Part shown: positions 11,125 through 22,600 of the stretch, piece by piece
Position numbering within the stretch: the first letter of the stretch is position 1
Layout: the number at the start of each line of letters is the position of its first letter
Source of the DNA: Dromiciops gliroides
Lineage: Eukaryota; Chordata; Mammalia; Microbiotheria; Microbiotheriidae
Length of the DNA: 64,000 bases
Assembly: GCF_019393635.1 (NCBI RefSeq)
Contig: NC_057863.1
Location: 39,753,857-39,817,856 of the forward strand
Direction: 5' to 3'
Notes under the pieces: model-generated
Told to the model about the DNA's origin: nothing
The model's input: only the letters and a program-made list of their open reading frames with translations
Database searches by the model: none
Position numbers and translations under genes: made by a program

Positions 11125-11250
11125 CCTAATTAGAATATAAACTTAAAGACAGGATGTTGTCTCTGTATCTACTGTGACAAGCATGCTGCCTTGTACTGTC
11201 TTGATATTTCTAGTGCCAAGCAAACTGCCTGGTACATAGGCAATGGACAC
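11125..11250 (+). repeat. L2-like 3' tail
   Basis: 'tagaatataaacttaaagac', 'tgtctctgtatctactgtg', 'gtgccaagcaaactgcctgg' match the L2 3' region. Confidence 0.55.
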
Positions 11251-11585
11251 CATTTTGAGCACTTTTTGATCATAGCAGTGGGTCAGTACTGACATTTCAG
11301 CCATGCTGTCTGCTCAACACTTTTGTCCAAAAGTAGGAATGTTAGCAACTAGAAGCCATTTTACAAGAGTTATGAAGCCAGTCCATGGACTGGAAAGCAA
11401 AGCTATAACTTGGCTACCACCATCACTCTATCAAATGGAATTTGTAACCTTAGAGTCCTGGCATGCTATTCCATTGTGCTAACCAGGCATAATCATGGGG
11501 ATATGGAAACCAATAATTACTGACATTTCTATATTAAAGTGTCCTTTATGGTATGTGAATTGTCCTATTTTGCCTTGTTTTGCCA
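11251..11585. other. No recognisable feature
   Basis: No repeat or gene recognised. Confidence 0.4.
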
Positions 11586-11594
11586 CTCCTTTCT

Positions 11595-11835
11595 TTTAAA
11601 AAATACTTTATTTTAAATTCATAGAATAAAATAAGCATTTCCATAACTACAATGAAAAATATCATTGCACATGCAACCGCAAATCTATTCTGTACAACTT
11701 GGTATTCCCTCTAAATATACAACAAAGTTATTGTATATTTGTTTCCTTTTTTTCTTCCCTCCCCTGCCCTAGAGATGGTTACCATTAGACAACAATTTGG
11801 TATATATGTAAAATTATTCTATACATATTTATATG
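11595..11835 (-). mobile_element. L1 3' UTR fragment
   Basis: A T-rich start ('aaaaatactttattttaaat'), a 'cttccctcccctgccc' pyrimidine block and TA-rich DNA give the antisense layout of a marsupial L1 3' UTR. It is of a different subfamily from the copy at 1767. Confidence 0.55.
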
Positions 11836-11974
11836 CCACTCCTTTCACATGCTACGTTACTGCCCTTTACTCCATTGGCCTCAAAAGAGGTCTTTCAAGT
11901 TGTTAGTTTTCCCTCCTTCTTGATTTTTTTTTCTAATTTTACATATATAGTATTTATTTGTGTATGTTTTATAC

Positions 11975-12095
11975 CTTCCAATAAGACACAAACTCCTTGG
12001 TGAGAGGAACTATTTAATTCTTGTTTTTGTGTGCTTGGTGACTAACAAAGTACCTGACACAGTAAGTACTTAATAAATGTTTGTGGAATTTGTTT
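11975..12095 (+). repeat. L2-like 3' tail
   Basis: 'aataagacacaaactccttg', 'gtgcttggtgactaacaaag' and 'cttaataaatgtttgtggaat' follow the L2 3'-end order. Confidence 0.6.
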
Positions 12096-12189
12096 TTTAT
12101 TAATCATTTTAATGCTAAAATTAATATAAAAAATAAATCCAAGGCATTTCTATATCCAAAGTAGGACAAAATGAGTATTTTTTTTAAAC

Positions 12190-14270
12190 TATGAATCTTT
12201 TTTTCCATATGACTTCCTTTTTAAAAGTATGTAAGCAGATTTTACCCATTTCTTTCAAAGAGTCCTGCTTGTCTTCTGTTTCTTTTTTGTCTCCTCTGTG
12301 TACTTTGAAAAATGTCCCAGTGGCCTTTTTCCTCTTTTTTCATATTCTTCCCCCACTTTTGGCATTGCAATCATTACCCATCTTCCAAACACCCCCAATT
12401 AAAAACAGAAATTTAAAAATGTTACATATAAAATAACCAAACAAAATAAATTGCCATCTTGGCTTTGTCCAAAAAATGTATGTCTTCCTCCACATTTGAG
12501 TCTGAAAATAAAAGCTGATGCTTTTTATCAGGACACAGAAAGCTTGCTTCAACATAGATCCTCCAAAGATATGATTTGATAACTTTGGATCCTCTTTCTC
12601 TTATTTAACTCCCTAAATACCTTGTGAAGGCATTAATACTCAAAAGGACATTTGCTTCTTCTCTACATATTGGAATGTTAGCATTTCATTATCTTATGGC
12701 ACTGTCCAATTGTTCACTGAATTTACCTTCCTACATTTCTCTTGAGACATGAACTTATATTTCAAAGTTCGAACTCAGTTTACTCTAGTCTTTTCATCAA
12801 AAACAATCAAAAGTTCTCTACTACAATAAAGATCCATTTTTTGTATAGAAGTATGCAGCTTTTCAAAATGATTTTCTTTTTTGTAAGCCTATATATTTTG
12901 CTTTTTTGAAATTTAGATTCTAAGATCTCCTCATTTGTGGCCAAAGCTATCAAGACTTCCCAGTGATATGAAAATACTTGAACTTTTTCTTCTAGTTGCC
13001 TGAAGAATATTGTCTTTGATGTGGAAGCTCTAGAATTTGATTGTTATTCTTTGTAACTCTTCCTTTTGGTGTGTCATTCAGGAGAGCATTAGTGGATTCT
13101 TTCTATTTTCCCTTTCTCCTTGGGTTCTAATATATCTGAACCATCTTCATGTATGACCTCTTAAAAAGATAATGTTCAGCCTCTTCTTTAATTCAGGGAA
13201 TCTGATGGTTTTTGAATTACCTCTCCTTGATCCCTTTGCCATGTTAGTTATTTTTAATAGAAGATTTTGTAATAGTTTTTCTTTTTTGCTCTTTTATGGA
13301 ATCATTGATTTCTATTTTGCTTATTGTAGTTTTTAGAGAGTCCATTTATTGGACAAGAGATATCCTCTTTGAAACTGTTTATTCTTCTTCCAGTTCTTTC
13401 CTCCAGATCTTTTATTTCATTGTGTATCTATTTCTTCAAGTTATTTGGATAATTCTTATGAAAAATCTATTTTTTTACTCTCTTCTTATCTTCTTTCAGT
13501 GGTTATCGAATTCCTTTACCTTCTAGGCAGGATTGTTTTGTATCTTTAGGTTTATTCTAATTCTTTATATTAGCCTAAATGTTCCTGTGGTCACTCATGT
13601 CTCCAACTATGTTCCTGAATTTCGGTTTTTGCCAGGGCCAGGCTCTGTATGTATCCTGCTGTGTATTCAGGTGGGGTACTCAGTTTTGATTGGTCTCACT
13701 TTCTGTCCTTTGGGTTCCTCCACTGACTTCCATGTCCAGGGGTTAATATCCCCTGGATATTATAAATTATTAATACAGTATCCACAAGGCTCTTTATGGC
13801 ATATCTGGACAAAGTTCCGGGACCTCTGGCACCAAGAACCTGGGGTATTCAAGTCTGATTGCTTCCAGAATGCAAACATATCCATCACTTGCTGCTACTT
13901 CTGTAACTTCCAAGGTTTTATGTTATGGGTTTATAAACACTATGGGCCTCTCTCAGGAGAGTCCACTGCTGACTACAAATACAGAACATTGCAGACTCCA
14001 TCTGTCTATGGCTGGTTCATGGTGATATTGGAAGCTAACAACTTGTTTTCTTAACTTCAGGCATAGCTTTCTGGTGGATCCCCTTTCTTATCCTTGTGAC
14101 CTTCTGGTTATCTTTTTTTTTCTTTTTCTTTTGCAATTTTTGGATGAAAATTTTCACCATAGTTGTTCTTTAAGTTTATTGATCCTTATTCCATCTGCTG
14201 TTATTTTTAGAGTTTTACTTAATAGCAATATGGGAATTGGGCTGCCCATCACCATTTAGCTAGGCATCTT
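12190..14270 (-). mobile_element. Decayed L1/HAL1-like element (5' UTR and ORF1), antisense
   Basis: Read in reverse, 13,500 to about 12,340 encodes pieces of an L1 ORF1-type protein, broken by many stops: a Lys/Glu-rich coiled coil, then a stretch near 13,150-12,990 resembling the ORF1 RRM region around an Ile-Glu-Arg-Ile-His signature. The part from 13,530 to 14,250 looks like a 5' UTR. Plus-strand open frames here (for example 13,533-14,054, 173 codons) are antisense artefacts. Whether it is L1 or an ORF2-less HAL1 is unclear because the 3' end is not defined. Confidence 0.5.
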
Positions 14271-16080
14271 GAAAAGAAGTCTGTTAAATTAAATTGAATG
14301 GAATTTCGTAGCTCATAAAATCCGAGAACTTGGAGGGACTTTAGTATTTTTCTATTCAGTGTAACTATGTAGATGTGAGTTATCATTAATATCATTAGTA
14401 TTATAGAATTAAATCTGAAGAAGACATATTACAGATAAGGAAACTCACCCCTAAAAATAGTAGGTGCTACTTGATTATATGACAATATCTGTTGACACTT
14501 GGGGAGTCTCATCAGCCCCAATAAAAATAAACTTATACTGGGTATTGAGCTGACATCTGAAAATATGACAGTTCCTGCTTTTCTTTAGAAATCTCTCTGA
14601 TAGGAATGATTAAAATTAGTAGAAATGCATATGGAAATTTAAAGTCATAACCTCAATTTCCTGTATCTTCTTAAGAAATACATACATATGATGCTCATGA
14701 CCTACTTTTAACTGTTCACTTCACCAATGTTTGCCATATCCTTGCTTTATATATTAAACATGTGAACAGGACAGGTCAACTCTAAATGAAATTCCAAAAG
14801 AACTGGATAGGCTTTGAGAAGCAGATTTTGAAGTATATTGGAAAAGAATCCCTTAATCCAGAAGCATGGCCTGAGGGGGAATGTGTGATGATTCTGAGTG
14901 GAACTTGGAGATCACCTTTCAGGAAAGTAATAAACGTTTTATTTTTCTATCTTTTGGAGGATTTTCTTGGGTCTGGAGGTTGGGGGAAGGGAACCAATAT
15001 TTATCAGTGACAAATAATTGGAATCGAGCTAGGAGGGAAGCTTCCAAAAGCCAATCTTTTCAGGTTTATGAATGTTCCTTCCAAAGTTAGAATCCAGCTT
15101 TTGAGAACAAATGAGCCTTTAAGATACTAAAAAGTTATTTTTAAAAATCTTTCTTTGCCCTATGTCCTCAAGTTTGTTTTCTTTTCTTCTTTAATCATTA
15201 AAATGTTCATCATAATTTACTTCTACCTAACCCATGAGAACATTCTGTTTCTACTACAAATAGGATTGGCATGAATCAACAGACTTTGGGTAAAGTTTCC
15301 AAATTTATACTCATTCTTGAGCTATGGGTATTGATATCTGCAGGCTATTTATGGGGTTCTAAAACCAAGGTAATTTAAATATCCATATGAAGGCTCTTAA
15401 GCTACCATATCAATAAAAGAAAATATGTAAATCTGTATGGGAATTTATTTGTAGATTTTTTTTTTAATTCAGATGTTCTCCTTCTAAAATGCCTGGCATT
15501 TCCAACAGAGCCTGAAAAATCCTCCATGTTTTTAGTGAGAGGCAACAGATTGACATCCTAGGCAACTATTCATCCACAGGAACTGAATCAGCAATTAAAA
15601 CTCAAAAACAACACCCTGTCAAAGTTCCTTCAACAAGACATGAACATATAGTGGTATGTTCTTTATGGATTGCTGGGATTCATAGAAGACCATGAAAAAG
15701 GTTTCGTTTGGGAGAGTGGACTTCATATTGGACATTGGACTTCATAGTGGACATTTCATTTAGTTGTAAAAAGGGTTCTGTTAATCTGATTTATAGGCTA
15801 TTGATCAAGCTTCAGGTGGTAAGCCCAGAAGAATAGAGAAGGATCCCAGAAAGGGAGAGAACTCCCCCTGATTTTGAAAGGTTTAAACACTGGAAGGATG
15901 GAGCATGTGACTTCTGGTCTCAGAGATGAACCTAGGGATTGTCTTTCCTGGGGCAAAGGATGATGGAGGTAAAGGAGAGAGCTAAATAGCCATTTAGCAC
16001 CATAAGATTATTAATATAAAACAGAAAATGAATTTAGAGTTGTTTCAATCCTATTTCCATCACTTTTATAGACTGAATAA
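14271..16080. other. Largely unassigned region
   Basis: I find only hints of MIR-like sequence (around 14,400-14,460) and no exon. The 61-74-codon open frames at 14,786-15,090 overlap in two frames and are unsupported. The DNA is AT-rich and appears unique. Confidence 0.4.
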
Positions 16081-16084
16081 ATGA

Positions 16085-16235
16085 ATGAATGACTAAAACA
16101 GTATTTATTAAGTATTTCTATATCTCAAGAAATCGGTTAAATACTCTGGGGTACATGTGGACAACATGATACTTTTCTTCCTTTCAAGGAGTTCCCATTC
16201 TAATTAGAAGAAACAACACAAAATATAAAATTCAG
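16085..16235 (+). repeat. L2-like LINE fragment
   Basis: 'cagtatttattaagtatttc', 'ggttaaatactctggggtac' and 'ttcaaggagttcccattcta' give the familiar order of this old LINE. Confidence 0.65.
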
Positions 16236-16590
16236 ATACTGGGAGGATGGAAAAACCTGAAAATCTCCAAAGTCAGAGTGGGGTTGATGGCAAGTCCCAG
16301 AGGTTGCATCCATGGGTTGGGTGCAGTGTGGGAGGTTAAGGCCTAAAGGATGTTAAGACACAATGGTGGGGAAGAGCATAAGGCCTAGTGGTGCTCTCTG
16401 TATCTCCAAAAGGAATAGAGTTGGTGACTCCAATCTAATCCAAGCAAGCAAGTCAGATAGGTTCTATGTGACCCTAGGGTAGGGTACTGGGGAAGGTGAA
16501 GAAAGAGAGATGACATCCCTAGTGTTGGAGATCTAGATTAGAGAAGAGTACATTTAACAAGTGACAGGGTCAAGATTCAAGTCCATGTTC

Positions 16591-17082
16591 TGTGAGATTT
16601 AAAATTGGATATTAGATCATAAATCTCCCCTACTTAACCTTTCCCTTAATTTATCTCCCAGACTAGTAAATGGAAGAAGCTTTTGGTTTTCTAGATAGAC
16701 CTTTTATTGTTATGGTAGTCACAAGGTGATGTTGATTAGAAGGATAGAAAAGTAGAAACACAATACAAATCGTCTTAAGTCTAAGCTTAGTCTATATTCC
16801 TTATAAAATCTCACCAAATCCGAAAGCTACCTTTGGAGAGAGAGAGAGAGACCGTCTGTGCAGCACAGTCAGGAGACCAGCAGAGCAGGAAAAAGCCCCC
16901 ACTTCCGTTCTCTCCTTGTCTTTTAAGCTCGCACCCCGGAAGTCGAGTGCGTAGCAGGCAGTCTGAAGTGCGCAGCAGGCGGACTTTGGTCTCCTCCCCA
17001 AAAGGGTGGTCCTTCAAAAAAAACTGGCGTCTTTCAGTTATCCTAACCGACTGTTAAAAAACTTTCATATTTTTTTACCACA
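16591..17082 (-). mobile_element. 3' LTR of an endogenous retrovirus
   Basis: The plus-strand edges read TGTGAG...CCACA, so in reverse the LTR runs TG...CA. In reverse it holds a GC-richer promoter-like part with several CpGs (about 16,840-16,990), an AATAAA signal (complement 16703-16708) and about 110 bases of R/U5. A polypurine tract lies just upstream in the element's sense (complement at 17083-17094). The U5 end resembles that of the 31-kb element only weakly. No second LTR was found, so the provirus is incomplete. Confidence 0.7.
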
Positions 17083-17410
17083 TTTCCCCCCTTTGCTTCC
17101 TCAAGAAACGGAATGTTTCCTTGATGGAACAGTAAAAAGAATATAATAACTATTGCTAACTAATAATATGTTAATAACAATATAGAAAAGGAAGAGAGGA
17201 AAGTTTTGTCCAGAGGGGCGATTTTTTTTGTCCTCATGAACCGACGCTTTGACATTAGCCTTGCAAAGGGAGAGCCTCTGCAGAGAGTACATGTTACAGA
17301 TAGTATATATTATAACAGAAAGGAGATAGTAAAAGCTAATAAAGCAAAACAGTTCATATAAAGTCTCTGAGTTCTCTTGTCTTCTTGAAGTAGTAAGATG
17401 TCATCAGGAG

Positions 17411-17495
17411 GAAACTGGATTCTGGTCTGGAAAACTGGATTCTGGACTCTGGTCTGGAAAACTGGATTCTGGACTCTGGTCTGGAAAACTGGATT
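17411..17495. repeat. 27-bp tandem repeat
   Basis: About three copies of a unit containing 'ctggaaaactggattctgg' plus 'actctggt'. The first copy lacks the 'actctgg' part. It lies inside the retroviral internal region and is not found at the matching place in the 31-kb element. Confidence 0.95.
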
Positions 17496-17708
17496 ATCTT
17501 CCTTAACTGTTTGAATTGCTGTCTAAATTCAGTATGCTTCCCAATTTAAGGAAGGGTACATATCTGGGGTATGGGCAGTGATGGAACAGGAAATATATTC
17601 TAGTACACTGGGAGATTTCCACACAAGTGATGAACCAGCTCTAATTACATAGATGTAGAAAAAGGCTCATCACTAACAAAAATTTCTCTACCTATTCACT
17701 AATGTCTC

Positions 17709-17865
17709 TATTTTATTATTATTTTTTTTTGCAGGGCAATGAGGCTTAAGTGACTTGCCCAGGGTCACACAGCTAGTTAAGTGTCAAGTGTCTGAGGCTG
17801 GACTTGAACTCAGATCCTCCTGAATCCAAGGCTAGTGCTTTATCCACTGTGCCACCTAGCTGCCT
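17709..17865 (-). mobile_element. Marsupial SINE (short type)
   Basis: Full reverse copy with a T-rich tail. The 10-bp target duplication ctaatgtctc is at 17699-17708 and 17866-17875. It inserted into the retroviral internal region, so it is younger than that provirus. Confidence 0.94.
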
Positions 17866-18435
17866 CTAATGTCTCAAATGTCACAAGGATATTTCCATTT
17901 CTTTGGCCTGATGCTTCTCCTCTATTATTAAATTACAAATAATTCTGGGAAAGGGCAATGTATAAATTTTTACTATTCATGTTTGTCTCAGTGTGAATGG
18001 CTTTTCTAGATAAAGGACAAAGGGGCTGCAGGTAAAGGAATGCACAATGACACTGAGCACCAGGAATTTTATAGAAAGAGGAGAATAGAAGTCTTGAGTA
18101 GAGATAGTAATGGGAAAACAAAAGGGGCAGAGCTAAGAAAGACAATCAGAGATTTCCCAATTTTACCAAGATGCAGTAGACTTATCTCTGGTTGTCCTTG
18201 TCCAGATTATCCCCATCTGGTATTTTCTTGTCTTAATTTGACTGCTTCCAACCAGGGCAGTCTATCATCTACCCAATCAACCCATGTGGACCAAGTCGTG
18301 GGCTAGCAAAAAAAGCCACCCATGTTCACCAGTGAAAGAAGGATTCCAAAGCTTCCTCATACTCTAGTACTCTAGATGAGCTATACCTCAGTCCAAAACA
18401 ATCTGGTTTTTTTTGTTGTTTATTTGTTTGTTTTA

Positions 18436-18440
18436 TGTTG

Positions 18441-18471
<31 letters not shown>

Positions 18472-18496
18472 GCTGTTGCTGTTGTTGTTGTTGTTT
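18436..18496. repeat. (TTG)n microsatellite
   Basis: About 20 TTG units with two TGC interruptions. Confidence 0.97.
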
Positions 18497-18684
18497 TGCC
18501 CAGCAGAATTAGAGGAAAAATGGCACAGAAAGATGAATACTTACCCTGCAGTCAGATAATTCCTACCTGTGTAGCCTTCAGAAAGCCAACTAATCTCTTA
18601 TATTCCTGAGTCACCCTCTACCATCAGCTCTGGCTGTTCCAATGACTAATTCCAGTGCTTCCCAGGAATCAAATGAATCCTAGG

Positions 18685-18870
18685 ATTTAGAACTTTAAGG
18701 ATCCTTGGAGAATATCCAGTCCAACTCCCTTATTTTACAGATGAAGAAACTTTGACTTAAAGAGATTAAATTATTTGCCCCAAGTCACATGAATAATAAG
18801 GATGAGAGACAGAATTTGAACCCCAATCCTCTGCCTCATAGTTACTGCTCCTATCACTGTACCACTTCTG
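18685..18870 (-). repeat. MIR-like SINE
   Basis: 'cagatgaagaaactttgact', 'atttgccccaagtcacatga' and 'gaatttgaaccccaatcctc' in antisense order. Confidence 0.75.
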
Positions 18871-19475
18871 CTCTTTTCTCGAGGAAGTTCTCCTGACTTC
18901 ATATCTCCTTCTCTAGTCCAACAGGCTTTCCCCAGTCAATGACAGTGTTCCAGCCATTAAAGAGCAAGGGACTTTCTGGGGACAAACTATCTTCAAATGA
19001 AATCAGTTACAAGGACATGGAAATTTCTGACTTTTATCAGCCTTGCCACTTCCCGCATAGGCGTTATTCCCAATACCAGCCCAGAACCAGGGCTAGTTTG
19101 CTTTACTTCCTTATAGTCACTAAACAAAGAAAATAATGTGGCCCCAAATCTAATCCTTGTTTCCAGGTAGAGATATTTCTCTTTTAGCCACTGAGACAAT
19201 GGCCCCTCAGGGGTTTAATCCACAAAAGAGGCTTGGGTGCTTCCTTTTCTAGATGCCTTTTCTGAAACTCATTCTTCAACAAGATTACATCAACTCTGCA
19301 ATTCACACCTCCTCAGCATGACATGCACCTTAGACCCCTCCTTCCCAAGGACTGGACAAAGTGGAGGTTGGACATTGAAGAGCTCCTCTATTTAAAGGGG
19401 AAGGCCAAGGAAGACTTCTCCTAATTTCCCATCTGGTTACAGTACTTCATCATATCCTTCATCATACAGTGCCTT
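18871..19475. other. No recognisable feature
   Basis: The 65- and 68-codon frames at 18,939-19,199 lie on opposite strands of the same DNA. Neither has family resemblance. Confidence 0.4.
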
Positions 19476-19484
19476 TCCAGTAAT

Positions 19485-19845
19485 TCTTAGTGTATTATCT
19501 TTCCATGAAGGGTAGAGATTGTCTTTTGTTTTTCATTGTATCTTCAGAATTTAGGACAGTGCTTGGAACATAGTAACTATCCATTTTCCATCACCAGCTC
19601 TATTTTGTTTGGACCTCAGCGAACTTCATTTCCCTAAGCCAAGTACCTCTTGGTGCTCACCTACAGTTTTCATCTTCCTGTTCCTGTGGTCTTCTCCATT
19701 TAAAGTTAAAGCTCTTTAAGAGCAGGGATCATATTTTTGTTTGCATCCCCATTGTTTAACACTTGTCTGGCACATGGAAGCCCTTAACAAATGTTTATTG
19801 AATTGGAGTAACATAGTAGGCATCTAATAAATATTTATTGACTAC
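19485..19845 (+). repeat. Two L2-like 3' tails
   Basis: The first copy (19,485-19,590) has 'ttcagaatttaggacagtgc'. The second (19,690-19,845) has 'taagagcagggatcatattt' and 'aacaaatgtttattgaattg', followed by another short end 'taaatatttattgactacct'. Confidence 0.65.
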
Positions 19846-20039
19846 CTGAATGGTCAGCTGTCCTGAACTGCCCCAGGCTCAAAGCTCTTTGTATTTTCTA
19901 ACCTATACTCTAAAATATTTCCTCTCCTGCACAAAAGCTTCTTTCATCCTCCAGGAATCCAGTTTGTCTAAAAAGGGACATGCTTCACTGCAGCTCTGTC
20001 TCCATCTAGGATTCCTTCCTGGGGTTTCTCTTTTCATAG

Positions 20040-20220
20040 AGTCAGAGAAGAGTAGAGTTGAAAAAAGACCCTAAAAATCATCCAATCTACCCCACAACCT
20101 GATGTGGTGATGCTGCTAAAAATACCTGTGAATGGCAGTCATCTAGCTTCTGCCTGAGTATTTCTGCTGATGAGGAGGCCATTCTTTTCTCAAGGTAATC
20201 CGTTCCATTGCAGCTCTTCC
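20040..20220 (-). repeat. CR1/L3-like LINE 3' region
   Basis: 'aaaaatcatccaatctaccc', 'ggcagtcatctagcttctgc' and 'ccgttccattgcagctcttc' follow the antisense order of a CR1-clade LINE terminus. Confidence 0.6.
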
Positions 20221-20399
20221 TTAAACCAAGCTCAAGATGAACAGATGGTTTAAACAAAAAAAGAAGAGTGTCTGGGAATGGGATTTGGATTTTTGGACTA
20301 TCGTATAAATTATAGGACATCTAGTTCCTTGTCAGGGTTGGAATACACCTATCTAGAGAGAATTTTCATTGACTATTGCGAATCTAGTGAAAATCTAGT

Positions 20400-20520
20400 G
20401 TTGGAATATATACAGGTGTATATGTACATATGTGCACAGATAAATGTGTATACGTGGACATATTTTATATGTACTATATTATGTTTATATGAACATATTA
20501 TGTTTATATTAACTACAACA
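20400..20520. repeat. TATA/TGTA-rich low-complexity tract
   Basis: Degenerate 'atatacaggtgtatatgtac' type units. Confidence 0.8.
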
Positions 20521-20689
20521 TAGGAAGAAGAGCCATACTAGTTCACAGGAGACAAAAATCAAAGAAAGGAACAGAAAACAAAATAAACCAATAATAGCAA
20601 CTGGAAAACTACATGGCCTGGGGATTTCTGTACATAAATACCCACAGTCACACAGTATGGATAACAAGTGAGCAAGATGTTTAGAAGAT

Positions 20690-22075
20690 CCTAACACAAA
20701 GAAGCATATTTGAGTTCTCCAGTTTACTGAGATTTGGGAGAATGAAATCCATGCCTAGAATATGGCTCTGGAAAGCCATACCTTAATTAAATGAAACAGG
20801 ACAAACCAAAGAGTGGGCATCATAGGGAATGCAACGTAAAATTATATTATCAGGGCCATATACTATAGACTACATGGATGAAATGTAAATAGGAGGAGAA
20901 TTCAGGAAAGAGATGATAGTTCTGGAGTAGTTCTGGAAGACTCAGTTATCCAGACATGCTGAAACTCTATCTCTGTTAAAATCAGAGCAGCTAATATTCT
21001 CTTGGTTTGTTTTAATGATCATTTCAATCTTTCAAAAGTTAGAAGAAAATGGAAATTCAAGGGAAATGCAATTCTAGATCTGCTTTTACTGAAAAGAAAG
21101 AAGTGAATGTTGAGGTGAAAATAACAGGAATCTTACACTGAAGTAACTCCATTCAATTTTATTGTTTAAATAGAGGAGGGGAATGATATGAATACGTCAA
21201 TATGCATATTGATTTTGGGAAAACCTGATTCCACAGAGTTGAGAACAAGGATAGTTGGATCCCACAGGATAAAATTTATTGGTGAAGTGATCCAAGGATA
21301 CTTTAAATAGGGGCAAATATAATTGCTAATTTAATGCAGGTGATACTTGAAGGATTAAGGAGAATGAAAAAGAGTTAATATTGCCCCAATTAATTTTATG
21401 GCAGAAATTCAGTCAAAAAGTTATAACCCAGTAAGCTTGACTCCAAATTCTTGGCAAAATTATAAAATTAAAAGAACGGTAAGTAAAAATTTAGAAAAGG
21501 AAGCAGTGATCAAAAGAGTCAACATAGCACCCCCCCCCAAATAGGTCATGCCAGTCAAATTCCATTTACTTTGGGGGAGGCAGTAAATCAGAAACTTTGT
21601 AAATACAGTATATTTGGTATATATTGTAAATATAGTATATCTAGGTATATATTGTAAATAGTGTTCACATAGCAAAGCATTTAATATGTTTTCTTTAGCT
21701 ATTCTTAGAAAAAGATGGAGGGACATGGTCTTGATTAAAAAAAAAAAAGTTCAGTGGATTCCAAACTGGTTGAATAACCAGACTCCATAATGTTAACATT
21801 AGTAGATCAACATCAACTTTAAAAAAAGACCCAAGTTGAGAGCCTTGAGGGTCTCTGCTTGGTTCTGTGCTAGGCATTTTTATCAGTAACTTAGAAAAGG
21901 ACTTAGATGACAGACTTACAAAATTTGCAAATCAAGGAAAGCTAGGAGGGATAGTCAACATATTAGACAACAGAACTCTGACTACAATACTTGCCCAGGG
22001 TCACACACTGGTAAGTGGTGTAGCCAAAGTTCTGCCTTCTAAGATATTTGTTAGCCCTCCTTACTTTTTTTTATG
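20690..22075 (+). mobile_element. CR1/L3-like LINE remnant (ORF2 pieces)
   Basis: The order of weak matches fits a CR1-clade LINE: a 'gccatatactatagactaca' region, then 'gcaattctagatctgctttt', then 'accctgattccacagag'-type sequence, and near 21,867-21,960 a frame with Leu-Glu-Lys-Asp-Leu-Asp-Asp ... Lys-Phe-Ala ... Lys-Leu-Gly-Gly, the neighbourhood of the reverse-transcriptase active site. It is broken by stops and shifts and also holds a C9 run near 21,530. Confidence 0.55.
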
Positions 22076-22296
22076 ATAGGCAACTTGAATAAACAGGTCA
22101 TCTAAGCTTTCATCTAAGCCACTGATAAATTGTGCCAGTATTTCTCTAATCCTCAATCTTCTCATCTGCTAAATGGAGATAATAGAATTATACTACATAG
22201 TTTATATGATTTTTGTGAGAAAAAATACCTTGCAAGCTTTAAAAAATGGGAGAATGGAAATGCCTAAAGCATATTTTGTGTGTTTATAAGAGAGTA

Positions 22297-22589
22297 GGGC
22301 AGCTAGGTGGTTCAGTAGGTAGAGCACTGGCCCTGCAGTTGAGAGGACCTGAGTTCAAATTTACTAGCTGTGTAACTCTGGGCAAGTCACTTAATCACAA
22401 GTGCCTTAAACATCCAGGGCCATCTCCAAAGAGCCTGATATATATTTTGCCAATGGACCCAGATGGCTCTGGAGGAGAGAGTGAGGTCGGTGACTTTGCA
22501 CAGCCCTTCTTCACTTAAATCCCATTAAGTGCAAGTCATGATACCACCGCAATGTCATGGTCCTCTTTGAGAATAAAAGACAAATAACA
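22297..22589 (+). mobile_element. Marsupial SINE with long 3' domain
   Basis: The tRNA head and core (22,297-22,400) are followed by a 190-bp tail 'agggccatctccaaagagcc ... ggactcagatggctctgg'-type sequence and 'gtcatggtcctctttgagaa'. The 11-bp target duplication ataagagagta is at 22286-22296 and 22590-22600, so head and tail inserted together as one unit. Confidence 0.93.
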
Positions 22590-22600
22590 ATAAGAGAGTA

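Larger units (their letters stand above)
17083..18310 (-). mobile_element. Internal part of the minus-strand endogenous retrovirus
   Basis: The part next to the LTR (17083 to about 17,390) matches base-by-base stretches of the 3' internal end of the element at 31-35 kb (34,130-34,435), including the polypurine tract. Further in are a 27-bp tandem repeat and a later SINE. From 17,876 to 18,310 the reverse strand has a retrovirus-like, stop-containing reading frame, but I could not assign a gene. No LTR lies at the far end, so it is 5' truncated or rearranged. Extent beyond 17,390 is inferred. Confidence 0.5.

Noticed and set aside
13533-14054. 173-codon plus-strand frame
   Set aside because: It lies antisense to a decayed L1/HAL1-like 5' region, and its composition reflects the complement of A-rich repeat DNA.
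17411-17495. Possible CRISPR-like array
   Set aside because: Direct tandem units without unique spacers, inside a retroviral element in a mammalian genome.
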